Source of the DNA: Isoptericola jiangsuensis
GTDB taxonomy: Bacteria > Actinomycetota > Actinomycetes > Actinomycetales > Cellulomonadaceae
Assembly: GCF_002563715.1 (NCBI RefSeq)
Contig: NZ_PDJJ01000001.1
Location: 744,001 to 808,000 of the forward strand
Direction: 5' to 3'
Length of the DNA: 64,000 nt
Both the position numbers and the translations under genes were made by a program. Shown here one piece after another: positions 54,768-64,000 of the stretch. Each line of letters starts with the position of its first letter. The first letter of the stretch is position 1. The notes under the pieces were generated by a model. That model ran no database searches. It saw only the letters and a list, made by a program, of their open reading frames with translations, and was not told where the DNA came from.

Positions 54768-56539
54768 TTGCCGTGCTCCCACGCGTCGAGGCGGACGGTC
54801 CACGGGGTCGGGAAGACCGCGCGGAGGTCGTCGGCGAGGCGTTCGCCGTCGGCCAGGTGGGCCGACGCGACGTCGGGGGAGTCCCAGCCGACCTCGTGGT
54901 CGAAGTGGTCCTGGAAGGTGGCCGCCCAGGTTCGCAGGCGTTCGCGCAGGTCGTCGTCGATGCGACGCTCGACGTGGGTGGGGAGCTTGCCCCACAGGGG
55001 CCATCCGGCACCGTAGTCGTTCATGAGGCGCACCGAGTACCGGGCCCACGGGGAGGCGGGCTCATCGCGCCCTTCGTCCGCGTCCGCGTCGCTCCCGCCC
55101 GTCCGGACCCGGGGAGTGTGCTGCTCAGGTCCGGACTCGTCGGAGTCCTGGTCGGCGCCCGGGACGAACACCTGCCCTGAAAGCGGGGCGTACGCGAACC
55201 AGCCGTGGGACGAACGCGGGCGGTCCCGGTCGGGGAGGGCGCCGCCGCGGGCGTCCATGCGGTCGAGGAGGCGGTCGAGGACGTCTCCGGCGCGCAGGCC
55301 GTCGTGCTCGAACTCGTTGGTGACCCAGGTGCGGGCGCCGGGGACCCGCGCGGCGGTGTCGAGGGAGAGGTCGGCGTCGACGAACATGTCGTCGAAGTAG
55401 ACGGCGGCCTCCAGCGGGACCTCGTTGGCGGCGAGGACGTCGAGGTCGTAGAGGGCGCCCCAGTCGTCGCGGGCGGCGAGCGCGTGCGCGGCGTCGCGGA
55501 AGGGGCGCAGCGCGGCGACCTGGTCGAACATCCAGGGGTAGATCATCTCGCCGGTGAACAGCAGAGGGCGGGCTCCGGGCGCGAACGCGGGGTCGGTGTC
55601 GCGCACCTGCTGCGCGGCCCAGGCCGTCGGGGCGCCGCCGTGGGCGTAGATGGACTCGTGCAGGACGGCGTACATCGGGTTGGTGGCGAACGACGTGGCG
55701 GCCTCGACCTCGGCGAGGAACGTGTCGGTGAGGTCGTCGGTGGGGTCGCCGGCGGCGTCGAGGTCGAACGCCTCGTCGACGATCCAGTGGACCTTCTCGA
55801 AGCCGGGTCCCATGCCGAACGCCATGCCGAGCGACTGGAAGCGTTCGACGCTCAGCAGGTCGCCGCCGGGGAGGCGGACGTCGCCGACGGCGATGCGGTC
55901 GGCGATGCGCGCGATCGTCGCGACGTCGTCGGGGTACCGCTCGCGGTAGCGGGCGTTCTTCGCGACGACGCGCGCCTGGGTGCGTCGGTACACCTCGCTC
56001 GCGTCGGCGGTGAGGCCGGCGAGCCCGCCGGTGACGTAGCACGCGGCGAGGCCCTCGGGGGCGATCGACAGGTAGGTGAGGGTGATGAACCCGCCGTAGG
56101 ACTGGCCCAGCGACGACCAGCGGCGTCCGCCGTACACGGTGGTGCGGACGTGCTCGGCGTCGCGCACGATGGAGTCGGCGCGGAAGCGCGCGAGGTGGGC
56201 GGCCTGCGTGTCGCCGTCGCCGAGCGCGGCGAGGGCGGCGGCCCGCACGGCGGACGAGCGACCGGTGCCGCGCTGGTCGAGCAGGACGACGCGGAACCGC
56301 TGGAGCGCGGTGCCGAGCCAGCCGTCGGGGCCCGTGGGGCGGGGTCCCTTGCCGCCGGGGCCGCCCTGGAGGAACACGAGCAGGGGGAGGTCGTCGTCGC
56401 GGCGGGCCGGGTCGACGAGCTCGCGGACGAACAGGGTGAGGGTGCGAGGGTCGTCGGGGTTCGACCAGTCGAGCGGGACCGGGAGGGTGCGGTCGGTGAC
56501 GTGGACGCCGGGGAGGGTGTACGAGGCGGGGCTGCTCAC
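54761..56539 (-). CDS. Proline iminopeptidase (S33) with extra C-terminal domain
   Basis: A 592-residue protein. Residues 1 to about 440 are an S33 prolyl aminopeptidase-like alpha/beta hydrolase: F-L-Q-G-G-P-G-G (near 58-65), D-Q-R-G-T-G-R-S (near 90-97), nucleophile L-G-Q-S-Y-G-G (Ser near 155), and a late E-F-E-H-D-G-L-R with the base His. After an acidic linker (D-Q-D-S-D-E-S-G, then D-A-D-A-D-E-G) comes about 100 residues (S-V-R-L-M-N-D-Y-G-A-G-W-P-L-W, then F-D-H-E-V-G-W-D-S) that look like a separate small actinobacterial protein. GTG 56539 matches the family start. The usual length is about 430, so this is a fusion. Confidence 0.82.
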   Translation of the reverse strand: MSSPASYTLPGVHVTDRTLPVPLDWSNPDDPRTLTLFVRELVDPARRDDDLPLLVFLQGGPGGKGPRPTGPDGWLGTALQRFRVVLLDQRGTGRSSAVRAAALAALGDGDTQAAHLARFRADSIVRDAEHVRTTVYGGRRWSSLGQSYGGFITLTYLSIAPEGLAACYVTGGLAGLTADASEVYRRTQARVVAKNARYRERYPDDVATIARIADRIAVGDVRLPGGDLLSVERFQSLGMAFGMGPGFEKVHWIVDEAFDLDAAGDPTDDLTDTFLAEVEAATSFATNPMYAVLHESIYAHGGAPTAWAAQQVRDTDPAFAPGARPLLFTGEMIYPWMFDQVAALRPFRDAAHALAARDDWGALYDLDVLAANEVPLEAAVYFDDMFVDADLSLDTAARVPGARTWVTNEFEHDGLRAGDVLDRLLDRMDARGGALPDRDRPRSSHGWFAYAPLSGQVFVPGADQDSDESGPEQHTPRVRTGGSDADADEGRDEPASPWARYSVRLMNDYGAGWPLWGKLPTHVERRIDDDLRERLRTWAATFQDHFDHEVGWDSPDVASAHLADGERLADDLRAVFPTPWTVRLDAWEHGKR

Positions 56540-56592
56540 CGGTCCAGCGTACGAGGGGTCCCGCCGCAGATCGCAGCGGTAAGCAATCAAAG

Positions 56593-56609
56593 TTTTGACT
56601 GGATCAAAA
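56593..56609. promoter_or_regulatory. Fur-family operator overlapping the -35 box
   Basis: TTTTGA (56593-56598) and TCAAAA (56604-56609) are perfect arms around CTGGA in an A/T-rich patch. The -35 box TTGACT (56595-56600) lies inside. Expected autoregulatory site of the downstream Fur-family gene. Confidence 0.65.
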
Positions 56610-56623
56610 AAGGAGCCTAGGGT
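56595..56623 (+). promoter_or_regulatory. fur promoter (-35 TTGACT, 17 bp, -10 TAGGGT), leaderless
   Basis: TTGACT (56595-56600) and TAGGGT (56618-56623) are 17 bp apart. The ATG at 56631 lies 7 nt after the -10 box, so transcription and translation probably start together. An AGGAG at 56611-56615 is too far upstream to act as ribosome site for this ATG. Confidence 0.7.
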
Positions 56624-56630
56624 GGTACCC

Positions 56631-57086
56631 ATGAACGACACCTCGCACGCAGCCTCCGACCGGGCGGACGTCCTCCGGGAGCACGGGCTGCGCGCGACCG
56701 CCGGACGGGTCGCGGCCCTCGCGTACATCGACCGGCACCCGCACGTCACCGCGTCCGACGTCTACCAGGGGCTCCGCCAGGAGCTCCCCTCGACGTCGCC
56801 CCAGGCGGTCCACAACATCGTCCAGGACCTGCACACCCGCGGCCTGCTGCGACGGACCGACCTGCCGGACTCCAGCGGTGCCCAGTACGAGACCCGGACC
56901 GGCGACAACCACCACCACGTGCAGTGCGTGGTGTGCGGCCGTGTCGAGGACGTCGATTGCGTGGTCGGGCACTCCCCGTGCCTGACACCGTCCGACGACC
57001 ACGGCATGCGCGTGTTCGCCGCCGACGTCACGTTCCGCGGGATCTGCCGCACCTGCGAGCAGGACCGCGCCGACCAGCCGGTCTGA
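56631..57086 (+). CDS. furA: Fur-family regulator (FurA/PerR-like)
   Basis: Metal- or peroxide-sensing repressor of 151 residues. Winged helix at about 15-80 (S-P-Q-A-V-H-N-I-V-Q-D-L), metal region H-H-H-V-Q-C-V-V-C-G, and C-terminal structural cysteines C-R-T-C. In actinobacteria FurA/CatR usually sits before katG; here no catalase follows, only a small unknown gene. The palindrome over its promoter implies autorepression. Peroxide or iron sensing cannot be settled from sequence alone. Confidence 0.85.
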   Translation: MNDTSHAASDRADVLREHGLRATAGRVAALAYIDRHPHVTASDVYQGLRQELPSTSPQAVHNIVQDLHTRGLLRRTDLPDSSGAQYETRTGDNHHHVQCVVCGRVEDVDCVVGHSPCLTPSDDHGMRVFAADVTFRGICRTCEQDRADQPV

Positions 57087-57200
57087 GCGAGAAGGCTCCG
57101 ACCCCCGCCCCACCCTGCCCGACCGCCCGTCCTCGCGACGCGGCGGCCCCGGACGACCCCTGACGCCCCGGCCTCCCCGGCCCCACGAGAGGACACCCCT

Positions 57201-57569
57201 GTGCCCACGCCGACCGCCACCCGCCCCCGCACCGCCACCGCCGAGCACGCCTACCCGGACGTCACCCGCGAGCAGCTCGTCGTGGGTGCCACGACGACGG
57301 CGCAGGTCCGCGCCCTGCACGAGCTCCCCGCGCTCGGCACGGCCGAGTTCGCCGCGATCCTGGGCACGTCCTGCCCGGGCGCCCCGCTGGCCGTCGTGGG
57401 CCGCCGCACCGACGGCCGCGCCTACGACCACCTGACGATCGACTACCGCGCCGACGGCGCCGTCGAGCGCCAGACCTGGACCCTGGCCGCGGACCGCGGC
57501 GCGGAGGTCACGTACCGCCTCGCGCAGGACACGGGCGCCCGCGGCGGCTTCGCCCCGCTCCCGCGCTGA
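57201..57569 (+). CDS. Hypothetical protein downstream of furA
   Basis: Unrecognised 122-residue soluble protein without membrane segments or known motif; mixed alpha/beta composition (for example D-H-L-T-I-D-Y-R-A-D-G-A-V-E-R). GTG start with GAGAGGA 8 nt upstream. The 114-bp gap after furA has no clear terminator, so co-transcription is possible. A strong terminator follows its stop. Confidence 0.6.
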   Translation: MPTPTATRPRTATAEHAYPDVTREQLVVGATTTAQVRALHELPALGTAEFAAILGTSCPGAPLAVVGRRTDGRAYDHLTIDYRADGAVERQTWTLAADRGAEVTYRLAQDTGARGGFAPLPR

Positions 57570-57590
57570 CCCGCCCGCCCCACCTCCGGC

Positions 57591-57633
57591 ACGACGAGGG
57601 GGCCGCCCACCATGTGGGCGGCCCCCTCGTCGT
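57591..57633. terminator. 20-bp-stem bidirectional terminator
   Basis: Arms 57591-57610 and 57614-57633 are perfectly complementary around a CAT loop, between the hypothetical gene and convergent glpK. Confidence 0.85.
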
Positions 57634-57681
57634 TCGTGTCTCCCGCGCTCCGCCAGGAGGAACCGGAGGACGGCGGCGGGA

Positions 57682-59196
<1,515 letters not shown>

Positions 59197-59249
59197 GGTG
59201 AGTCTGTTCCTTCACGGCAGTGTGCGGATGGTGGTCGGGTGGGTTCGGG

Positions 59250-59981
59250 TCAGAAGGCGACGGCGGGGGCGAGGAGCCCGGCGAGGACGCCGCCGACGAT
59301 GGGGCCGAGGACGGGGACCCAGGAGTAGGCCCAGTCGCTGGAGCCCTTGCCCTTGATGGGCAGCAGGGCGTGCGCGATGCGCGGCCCGAGGTCACGGGCG
59401 GGGTTGATGGCGTACCCGGTGGGTCCACCGAGGCTGGCGCCGATGCCGACCACGAGGAGCGCGACGGCGAGCGGGCCCATGTCGCCGGGCCAGTTGCCGA
59501 ACGACAGGACGACGAACACGAGGACGAACGTGCCGACGACCTCGGTGAAGAAGTTCCAGCCGTAGGAGCGGATCTCGGGGCCGGTGGAGAACACGGCGAG
59601 CTTGGTGGCGGCCGGTGCCTCGAGGTCGAAGTGCTTCTTGTAGGTGAGGAACGCCAGGGTGGCGCCGACGGCGGCGCCGACGATCTGGGCGGAGATGTAG
59701 ATGGCGCCGTTGGCGAAGGTGACCGGGATGCCCGGCCCGAACTCCGAGGCGCCGCTGGCCCAGATGCCGAAGGTCACGGCGGGGTTGATGTGCGCGCCGG
59801 TCTTGAAGGCCACGAACACGCCGGCGAAGACCGCGAGGCCCCATCCGAAGTTGATGAGCAGCCAGCCTCCGTCGAACCCCTTGCTGCGCGGCAGGATGAC
59901 GTTCGCCACCACGCCGGCACCTCCGAGGAGCAGGATCATCGTCCCGAGGAACTCGGTGATGAAGATTTCTGATCCGGACAT
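59250..59981 (-). CDS. glpF: Glycerol facilitator (aquaglyceroporin)
   Basis: MIP-family channel of 243 residues with six membrane helices and both half-helix motifs: N-P-A in H-I-N-P-A-V-T-F (near 65-72) and in Y-A-I-N-P-A-R-D-L-G-P-R (near 192-203). The Asp after the second N-P-A-R marks a glycerol-conducting rather than water-only channel. Lies between glpD and glpK on the same strand. Confidence 0.93.
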   Translation of the reverse strand: MSGSEIFITEFLGTMILLLGGAGVVANVILPRSKGFDGGWLLINFGWGLAVFAGVFVAFKTGAHINPAVTFGIWASGASEFGPGIPVTFANGAIYISAQIVGAAVGATLAFLTYKKHFDLEAPAATKLAVFSTGPEIRSYGWNFFTEVVGTFVLVFVVLSFGNWPGDMGPLAVALLVVGIGASLGGPTGYAINPARDLGPRIAHALLPIKGKGSSDWAYSWVPVLGPIVGGVLAGLLAPAVAF

Positions 59982-60062
59982 CGTCGTTCTCGCCTTCTCT
60001 GGGACTTCGTTGTCGGACCCGGCGGACCGGGGTGGTGCGTCTCGTACCGCGGCGCTCCGCGG

Positions 60063-61808
60063 TCAGGTGGTGCGCAGCGGCTGCATGGGAGCGACGTCGG
60101 GTGCCTGGGCGCGGGCCTGTCCGGCGGAGTCGTCGTCGGGCTGCTGCGCGGCGGCGTCCTCGGCGTCGGCGCGCGCGAGGTACGCGTCGATCTCGTCCTG
60201 CTTGGCGGCGTCGTCCCAGCCGAGGACGCCGGCGGCGACGTCGGCGATCTCGGGGACGGCGGCGCGGCCCTTGTCGGGGACCTCGTAGACGAGGCGGGTG
60301 CGTCGCATCATGAGGTCCTCGAGGTGCAGGGCGCCCTCGTGGCTGACACCGTAGTGGATCTCGGCGCGCAGGTAGGCGGGGGCGTGCTCGAGGGGGCGGG
60401 CGAGCGTCGGGTCCTCCTCGCAGAGGGTGACGAGCTCGCGCAGCATGGAGCCGTACCGGTGCAGCAGGTGGTCGACCATGGCGGGGCTCCACCCGTACCG
60501 CTGCGCCCACGTGCGGGCCTGACGGCGGACGGCGGCGAGGCCGACGGCGCCGATGAGGGGGATCTGGTGGGTGACGGACGCCAGGGCGGCGGCGCGCTGC
60601 CCTATGGCGAAGTCGACGGCGTCCTTGGCCATGACCCGGTAGGTGGTGAGCTTGCCGCCGGCGATGACGGTGAGCCCGGGGGCGGGGGAGGCGACGGTGT
60701 GCTCGCGCGACACCTTGGCGGAGCTGGTGCCCTCCTTGGTGCCGGGCTGCAGCAGGGGCCGCAGGCCCGCGTAGGTGCCGATGACGTCGTCGCGGGACAG
60801 CGGGTGGGCGAGCACGGCGTTGGCGTGCTCGAGCACGTAGTCGATGTCCGCGGCGGTGGCCACGGGGTGCACGGGGTCGAGCTCCCACGGGGTGTCGGTG
60901 GTGCCGATGATCCAGTAGCGCGACCACGGGATGATGAACAGCACGGACTTCTCGGTCTGCAGGATGAGGCCGACCTTGCCCTTGATGCGTTCGCGCGGCA
61001 CGACGATGTGGATGCCCTTGGACGCGAGGACGCGCAGGCCGCCCTCGTCGCCGGCGAGCGCCTCGGTGTCCTCCGTCCACACGCCGGTGGCGTTGATGAC
61101 GTGGCGGGCGCGCACGGTGATCTCGCGGCCGGTCTCGAGGTCGACGACGACGGCGCCGTTGACGGCCCCGGTGGCGCTCTTGGTGAGCGCGACGACCTGG
61201 GTGCGGGCGGCGGCGTGCGCGCCGTAGTCCACCGCGGTGCGCACGATGGTGGACACGAGGCGGGAGTCGTCGACGGACGCGTCCCAGTACTGGACGGCGC
61301 CGATGGCGGCCTCGTGCGCGAGGTCGGGGAACTTGCGGGCGATCTGCCGGCGGGTGAGGTGCCGGTGGATCGGCATGGCGCGGCGCCCGGGGGCGACGGC
61401 TGCGAGCGTGTCGTAGAGCGCGATGCCGGCGCCGACGTAGGCCCGCTCCCAGACGCGGTGCTCCAGCGGGTAGAGGAACGGGACGGGCTTGACCAGGTGG
61501 GGCGCGATCTCCTTGAGCAGGAGGTCTCGTTCGGTGAGGGCCTCGTGCACCAGGGAGAAGTCGAGCATCTGGAGGTAGCGCAGGCCGCCGTGGACGAGCT
61601 TGCTCGACCAGCTGGACGTGCCGGCCGACCAGTCCTGGGCCTCGACGATCGCCGTCGACAGGCCGCGGGTGACGGCGTCGAGCGCGATGCCGGCGCCGGT
61701 GACGCCACCTCCGATGACCAGGACGTCGAGCTCGCTGGCCGAGTCCTGTGAGCTTTCGAGCGCGGCGAGCGCGCGGGTACGTGATTCTGCGGTGATCCGG
61801 GACGCCAT
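60063..61808 (-). CDS. glpD: Glycerol-3-phosphate dehydrogenase (FAD, respiratory)
   Basis: Membrane-associated flavoenzyme oxidising glycerol 3-phosphate to dihydroxyacetone phosphate. 581 residues. Dinucleotide fold is V-I-G-G-G-V-T-G-A-G (near 31-40), then G-T-S-S-W-S-S-K-L-V-H-G-G-L-R-Y-L (near 61-77) and late G-G-K-L-T-T-Y-R. The C-terminal alpha-glycerophosphate oxidase domain is complete. First gene of the glycerol unit; a divergent SorC-type regulator lies 108 bp upstream. Confidence 0.95.
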   Translation of the reverse strand: MASRITAESRTRALAALESSQDSASELDVLVIGGGVTGAGIALDAVTRGLSTAIVEAQDWSAGTSSWSSKLVHGGLRYLQMLDFSLVHEALTERDLLLKEIAPHLVKPVPFLYPLEHRVWERAYVGAGIALYDTLAAVAPGRRAMPIHRHLTRRQIARKFPDLAHEAAIGAVQYWDASVDDSRLVSTIVRTAVDYGAHAAARTQVVALTKSATGAVNGAVVVDLETGREITVRARHVINATGVWTEDTEALAGDEGGLRVLASKGIHIVVPRERIKGKVGLILQTEKSVLFIIPWSRYWIIGTTDTPWELDPVHPVATAADIDYVLEHANAVLAHPLSRDDVIGTYAGLRPLLQPGTKEGTSSAKVSREHTVASPAPGLTVIAGGKLTTYRVMAKDAVDFAIGQRAAALASVTHQIPLIGAVGLAAVRRQARTWAQRYGWSPAMVDHLLHRYGSMLRELVTLCEEDPTLARPLEHAPAYLRAEIHYGVSHEGALHLEDLMMRRTRLVYEVPDKGRAAVPEIADVAAGVLGWDDAAKQDEIDAYLARADAEDAAAQQPDDDSAGQARAQAPDVAPMQPLRTT

Positions 61809-61852
61809 CGGCGGTCTCCTCTCGCGGTTCGTCCCCTAGCGGACCACCGCCC

Positions 61853-61886
61853 GAACGTTCTCGCAACGCAACTGCACGAACGTGCA
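61853..61886. promoter_or_regulatory. Putative operators between glpD and its regulator
   Basis: GAACGTTC (61853-61860) is a perfect palindrome. TGCAC (61873-61877) and GTGCA (61882-61886) are inverted around GAAC. Both contain CGAACGT, 25 bp apart. Likely binding sites for the adjacent regulator. Confidence 0.5.
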
Positions 61887-61916
61887 CGGGCGCTCGGGGC
61901 GGTGCATCGTGGGGGC

Positions 61917-62870
61917 ATGACGATCTCCCGCGAACGCGACGTCGTGATGGCCGCGACCATGTACTACCTGCAGGACATGACGATGGAGGCCATCGCCCGG
62001 CACCTGCGCACCTCCCGCTCGACCGTGTCCCGCATGCTGCGACGCGCCCGCGACACCGGGATCGTGGAGATCACCCTGCGGCCGGCGCACTCCCAGGCGC
62101 CGGGCCTCGGCCGCGAGCTCGCCACCCGGTACGGCATCGAGGCGTACGTCGTCCCGGTGCCCGACGACGCCGACCCGGCGGACCGGCTCACCCAGGTGGC
62201 CCTGACGTCCGCCCGGCTCGTCTCCCGCATGGTCGACTCCGACATGGTGCTCGGCATCGCGTGGGGCACCACCGTGGGCGCCGTCGCCGAGCACCTCACC
62301 GCCAAGCCCACCCGCGGCGCCCACGTCGTCCAGCTCAACGGCGCCGCCAACACCCGTACCTCCGGCTTCGGGTACGTCGGCGCGCTGCTCGACCGGTTCG
62401 CCGCCGCGTTCGAGGCGCAACCCCACTACTTCCCCGTGCCCGCGTTCTTCGACTACGCCGAGACGCGGGCCGCGATGTGGCGCGAACGATCCGTGCGCCG
62501 CGTGCTCGACGTCCAGGCACGCACCGACGTCGCGCTGTTCTCCGTCGGCGCCCTGGAGTCCGTCGTGCCGTCCCACGTGTACGCCGCCGGGTACCTCGAC
62601 CCCGAGGACCGGGCCGCGCTGCGGGACGCCGGGGCCGTGGGCGACGTCTGCACCGTGTTCCTCCGGCCCGACGGCACCTTCCGCGACCTCGCCATCAACG
62701 CCCGCGCCACCGGCCCCACCCCGGACCAGCTCGCCCGCTACCCGCGACGGCTCTGCGTCGCCGCGGGGGACGGCAAGGTCGCGCCCCTGCGCGCGGCGCT
62801 CGCGGCCGGCGCGGTCACGGACCTCGTGGTGGACGAGATCACCGCGACCCTGCTCGTCGAGCATCCCTGA
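61917..62870 (+). CDS. SorC/DeoR-type sugar-binding regulator of the glycerol genes
   Basis: A 317-residue regulator. N-terminal helix-turn-helix at about 18-45 (T-M-E-A-I-A-R-H-L-R-T-S-R-S-T-V-S-R-M-L). A SorC-type sugar-phosphate-binding domain follows (G-I-A-W-G-T-T-V-G-A-V near 108-118; V-V-Q-L-N-G-A near 137; F-S-V-G-A-L-E-S near 205). Divergent from glpD-glpF-glpK, so glycerol 3-phosphate or a related triose phosphate is the probable effector. ATG 61917 follows GTGGGGG. Confidence 0.83.
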   Translation: MTISRERDVVMAATMYYLQDMTMEAIARHLRTSRSTVSRMLRRARDTGIVEITLRPAHSQAPGLGRELATRYGIEAYVVPVPDDADPADRLTQVALTSARLVSRMVDSDMVLGIAWGTTVGAVAEHLTAKPTRGAHVVQLNGAANTRTSGFGYVGALLDRFAAAFEAQPHYFPVPAFFDYAETRAAMWRERSVRRVLDVQARTDVALFSVGALESVVPSHVYAAGYLDPEDRAALRDAGAVGDVCTVFLRPDGTFRDLAINARATGPTPDQLARYPRRLCVAAGDGKVAPLRAALAAGAVTDLVVDEITATLLVEHP

Positions 62871-62895
62871 CGGGCCCGCGCCCCGCGCGCGCACG

Positions 62896-62901
62896 TAGGG
62901 T
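62896..62901 (+). promoter_or_regulatory. -10 box TAGGGT, leaderless argA-like gene
   Basis: TAGGGT ends 6 nt before the GTG start at 62908. Confidence 0.5.
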
Positions 62902-62907
62902 GAGGCC

Positions 62908-63426
62908 GTGCCCGACCTCACCACGGCCCCGTTCGACGTCCGTCCCGCGCTGCCCGCGGACGTCCGCGCCGTGCACGACCTGGTGGAGCCGTACGCGGCG
63001 GACCGCATCCTGCTCGCCAAGGAGTGGGTGGCCTACTACGAGGCCGTGCAGGAGTTCGTCGTCGCGGACGCCGGGGAGCTGGGCGTGGTGGGCTGCGGCG
63101 CCCTGCACGTCATGTGGAGCGACCTGGCGGAGATCCGCACCCTCGCCGTCGACCAGGCCTGGACGGGCCGCGGCGTCGGGCACGCCCTCGTCGACGAGCT
63201 GGTGCGCCGGGCGCGCGCCCTGGGGCTGCGCCGCATCTTCTGCCTGACGTTCGAGGTCGAGTTCTTCACGCGGCACGGGTTCCGCGAGATCGACGGCACC
63301 CCGGTGACCACGGAGGTGTACGCGGAGCTGCTGCGCTCGCACGACGACGGCGTCGCGGAGTTCCTCGACCTCGCGCGCGTGAAGCCCAACACCCTGGGCA
63401 ACACGCGGATGCTGCTGGAGCTCTGA
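62908..63426 (+). CDS. argA: Amino-acid (glutamate) N-acetyltransferase, short ArgA type
   Basis: GNAT enzyme of 172 residues matching the short actinobacterial N-acetylglutamate synthase group. R-T-L-A-V-D-Q-A-W-T-G-R-G-V-G-H-A-L is the acetyl-CoA loop (near 72-89), F-F-T-R-H-G-F-R-E-I follows near 112-121, and the C-terminal P-N-T-L-G-N-T-R-M region is also typical. It would commit glutamate to arginine synthesis. GTG start 6 nt after a -10 box; converges with mutY. Confidence 0.78.
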   Translation: MPDLTTAPFDVRPALPADVRAVHDLVEPYAADRILLAKEWVAYYEAVQEFVVADAGELGVVGCGALHVMWSDLAEIRTLAVDQAWTGRGVGHALVDELVRRARALGLRRIFCLTFEVEFFTRHGFREIDGTPVTTEVYAELLRSHDDGVAEFLDLARVKPNTLGNTRMLLEL

Positions 63427-63437
63427 GGGCTCCCGCG

Positions 63438-64000
63438 TCAGGCGGGCAGCAGGTAGCGGCCGGCGTCGTCGGTCTCGGCCAGGCCGTCCTCCACGAGCCC
63501 GGCCAGGCAGCGGTCGAGCTGGGGCTGCGGTCCGGCGTCGGCGAGCAGCACGCGGGGCACGGGCTCGTCCGCGCTGCGCAGGGCGGCCATGACACGGCCC
63601 CGCACCTGCCGGTCGGTGCCCTCCCAGGACTGGGTGCGGCGCTTGTCGGCGTGCGCGTCGGGCGGGAACCCGGCGAGCCGCCACGCGCAGGACTCCCGCA
63701 GGGGGCAGGTGCCGCAGCGCGGGACCCGCGCCGTGCACAGGAGCGCGCCGAGCTCCATGGACGCCGCGGCCCACCGGGCGGCGTCCGCGTCGTCGTCCGG
63801 CACGAGGGAGGCGGCGAGGCGTCGTTCGGCCGCCGTGTAGGTCGGGGCGGGCAGGGCGACACCCGTGACGGCCCGGGCCTGCACCCGGCGCACGTTGGTG
63901 TCCACCACGACGGAGCGGCGCCCGAACGCGAACGCGCGCACGGCGGCCGCGGTGTACTCCCCGACGCCGGGCAGCGCGCGCAGCGCCTCCTCGTCGTCCG
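63438..64000 (-). CDS. mutY: Adenine DNA glycosylase MutY, N-terminus beyond window
   Basis: C-terminal 187 or so residues of the A/G mismatch glycosylase that removes adenine opposite 8-oxoguanine. The frame is open to the window edge and shows the helix-hairpin-helix L-P-G-V-G-E-Y-T-A-A-A-V, the catalytic-Asp segment V-V-D-T-N-V-R-R-V, and the iron-sulfur loop C-T-A-R-V-P-R-C-G-T-C-P-L-R-E-S-C (C-x6-C-x2-C-x5-C). The C-terminal NUDIX-like 8-oxoG domain of longer MutY proteins appears short or replaced by a winged-helix-like end. Confidence 0.9.
   Translation of the reverse strand, partial: DDEEALRALPGVGEYTAAAVRAFAFGRRSVVVDTNVRRVQARAVTGVALPAPTYTAAERRLAASLVPDDDADAARWAAASMELGALLCTARVPRCGTCPLRESCAWRLAGFPPDAHADKRRTQSWEGTDRQVRGRVMAALRSADEPVPRVLLADAGPQPQLDRCLAGLVEDGLAETDDAGRYLLPA

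Overview
The window reads as chromosomal DNA from a very GC-rich actinobacterium. Codons end in G or C almost everywhere. GTG starts are common, and many start codons lie 6-7 nt after a TANNNT -10 box, as in leaderless actinobacterial mRNAs. Gene content (BkdR-type leucine operon, GTP-dependent PEP carboxykinase beside a RamB-like regulator, glycerol regulon, AIM24 protein) would fit a Micrococcales genus such as Cellulosimicrobium, Isoptericola or Cellulomonas. The genus is inference only.

Layout. 1-2871: end of a sugar ABC binding protein and an altronate dehydratase. 3170-12738: a 9.6-kb transposon that I delimit by related terminal inverted repeats and an 8-bp target duplication (CCTCGGGC). 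It carries a Tn552-like transposase, TniB-type ATPase and two serine resolvases with a putative res site on one side. On the other side is cargo of visibly lower GC: a secreted HExxHxxxxxD metalloprotease with a lipoprotein, an ISL3-derived MITE, and a secreted bacteriocin-like peptide with an ABC ATPase and an FtsX-type permease. 12792-20909: MarR regulator with a fused luciferase-like/FAD oxidoreductase, aldo-keto reductase with two sugar or nucleoside kinases, a DUF4143 ATPase and an AsnC regulator.

21095-31167: eight genes, mostly with 4-bp stop/start overlaps, for branched-chain amino acid (leucine) breakdown: E1alpha, E1beta, E2, acyl-CoA carboxylase beta and alpha, acyl-CoA dehydrogenase, MaoC hydratase, CitE-like lyase. 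The set matches the Mycobacterium tuberculosis Rv2495c-Rv2502c region. 31316-36099: thymidine kinase, AIM24 protein, a membrane protein, TrmL, and a tryptophanyl-tRNA synthetase preceded by a 14-codon leader peptide with tandem Trp codons. 36232-46118: two alpha/beta hydrolases, a large LuxR-type regulator, PEP carboxykinase, a RamB-like regulator and a CorC/HlyC protein. 46214-54632: GNAT, a GntR regulator and a BMP-type nucleoside ABC importer operon ending in an ornithine cyclodeaminase-like enzyme and a nucleoside deaminase. 54761-64000: a proline iminopeptidase with an extra C-terminal domain, a Fur-family regulator with a clear operator/promoter, the glycerol genes glpD-glpF-glpK with a divergent SorC-type regulator, an ArgA-like acetyltransferase and the end of mutY.

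Two dispersed repeat families stand out. One is a 20-bp unit (core GAGTCAGCGC) in tandem arrays in three gaps between convergent genes, one of them forming a perfect 62-bp palindrome. The other is a REP-like hairpin found 3' of the altronate dehydratase and ramB genes. No tRNA, rRNA or CRISPR was seen. All assignments come from reading the sequence; no database search was run.
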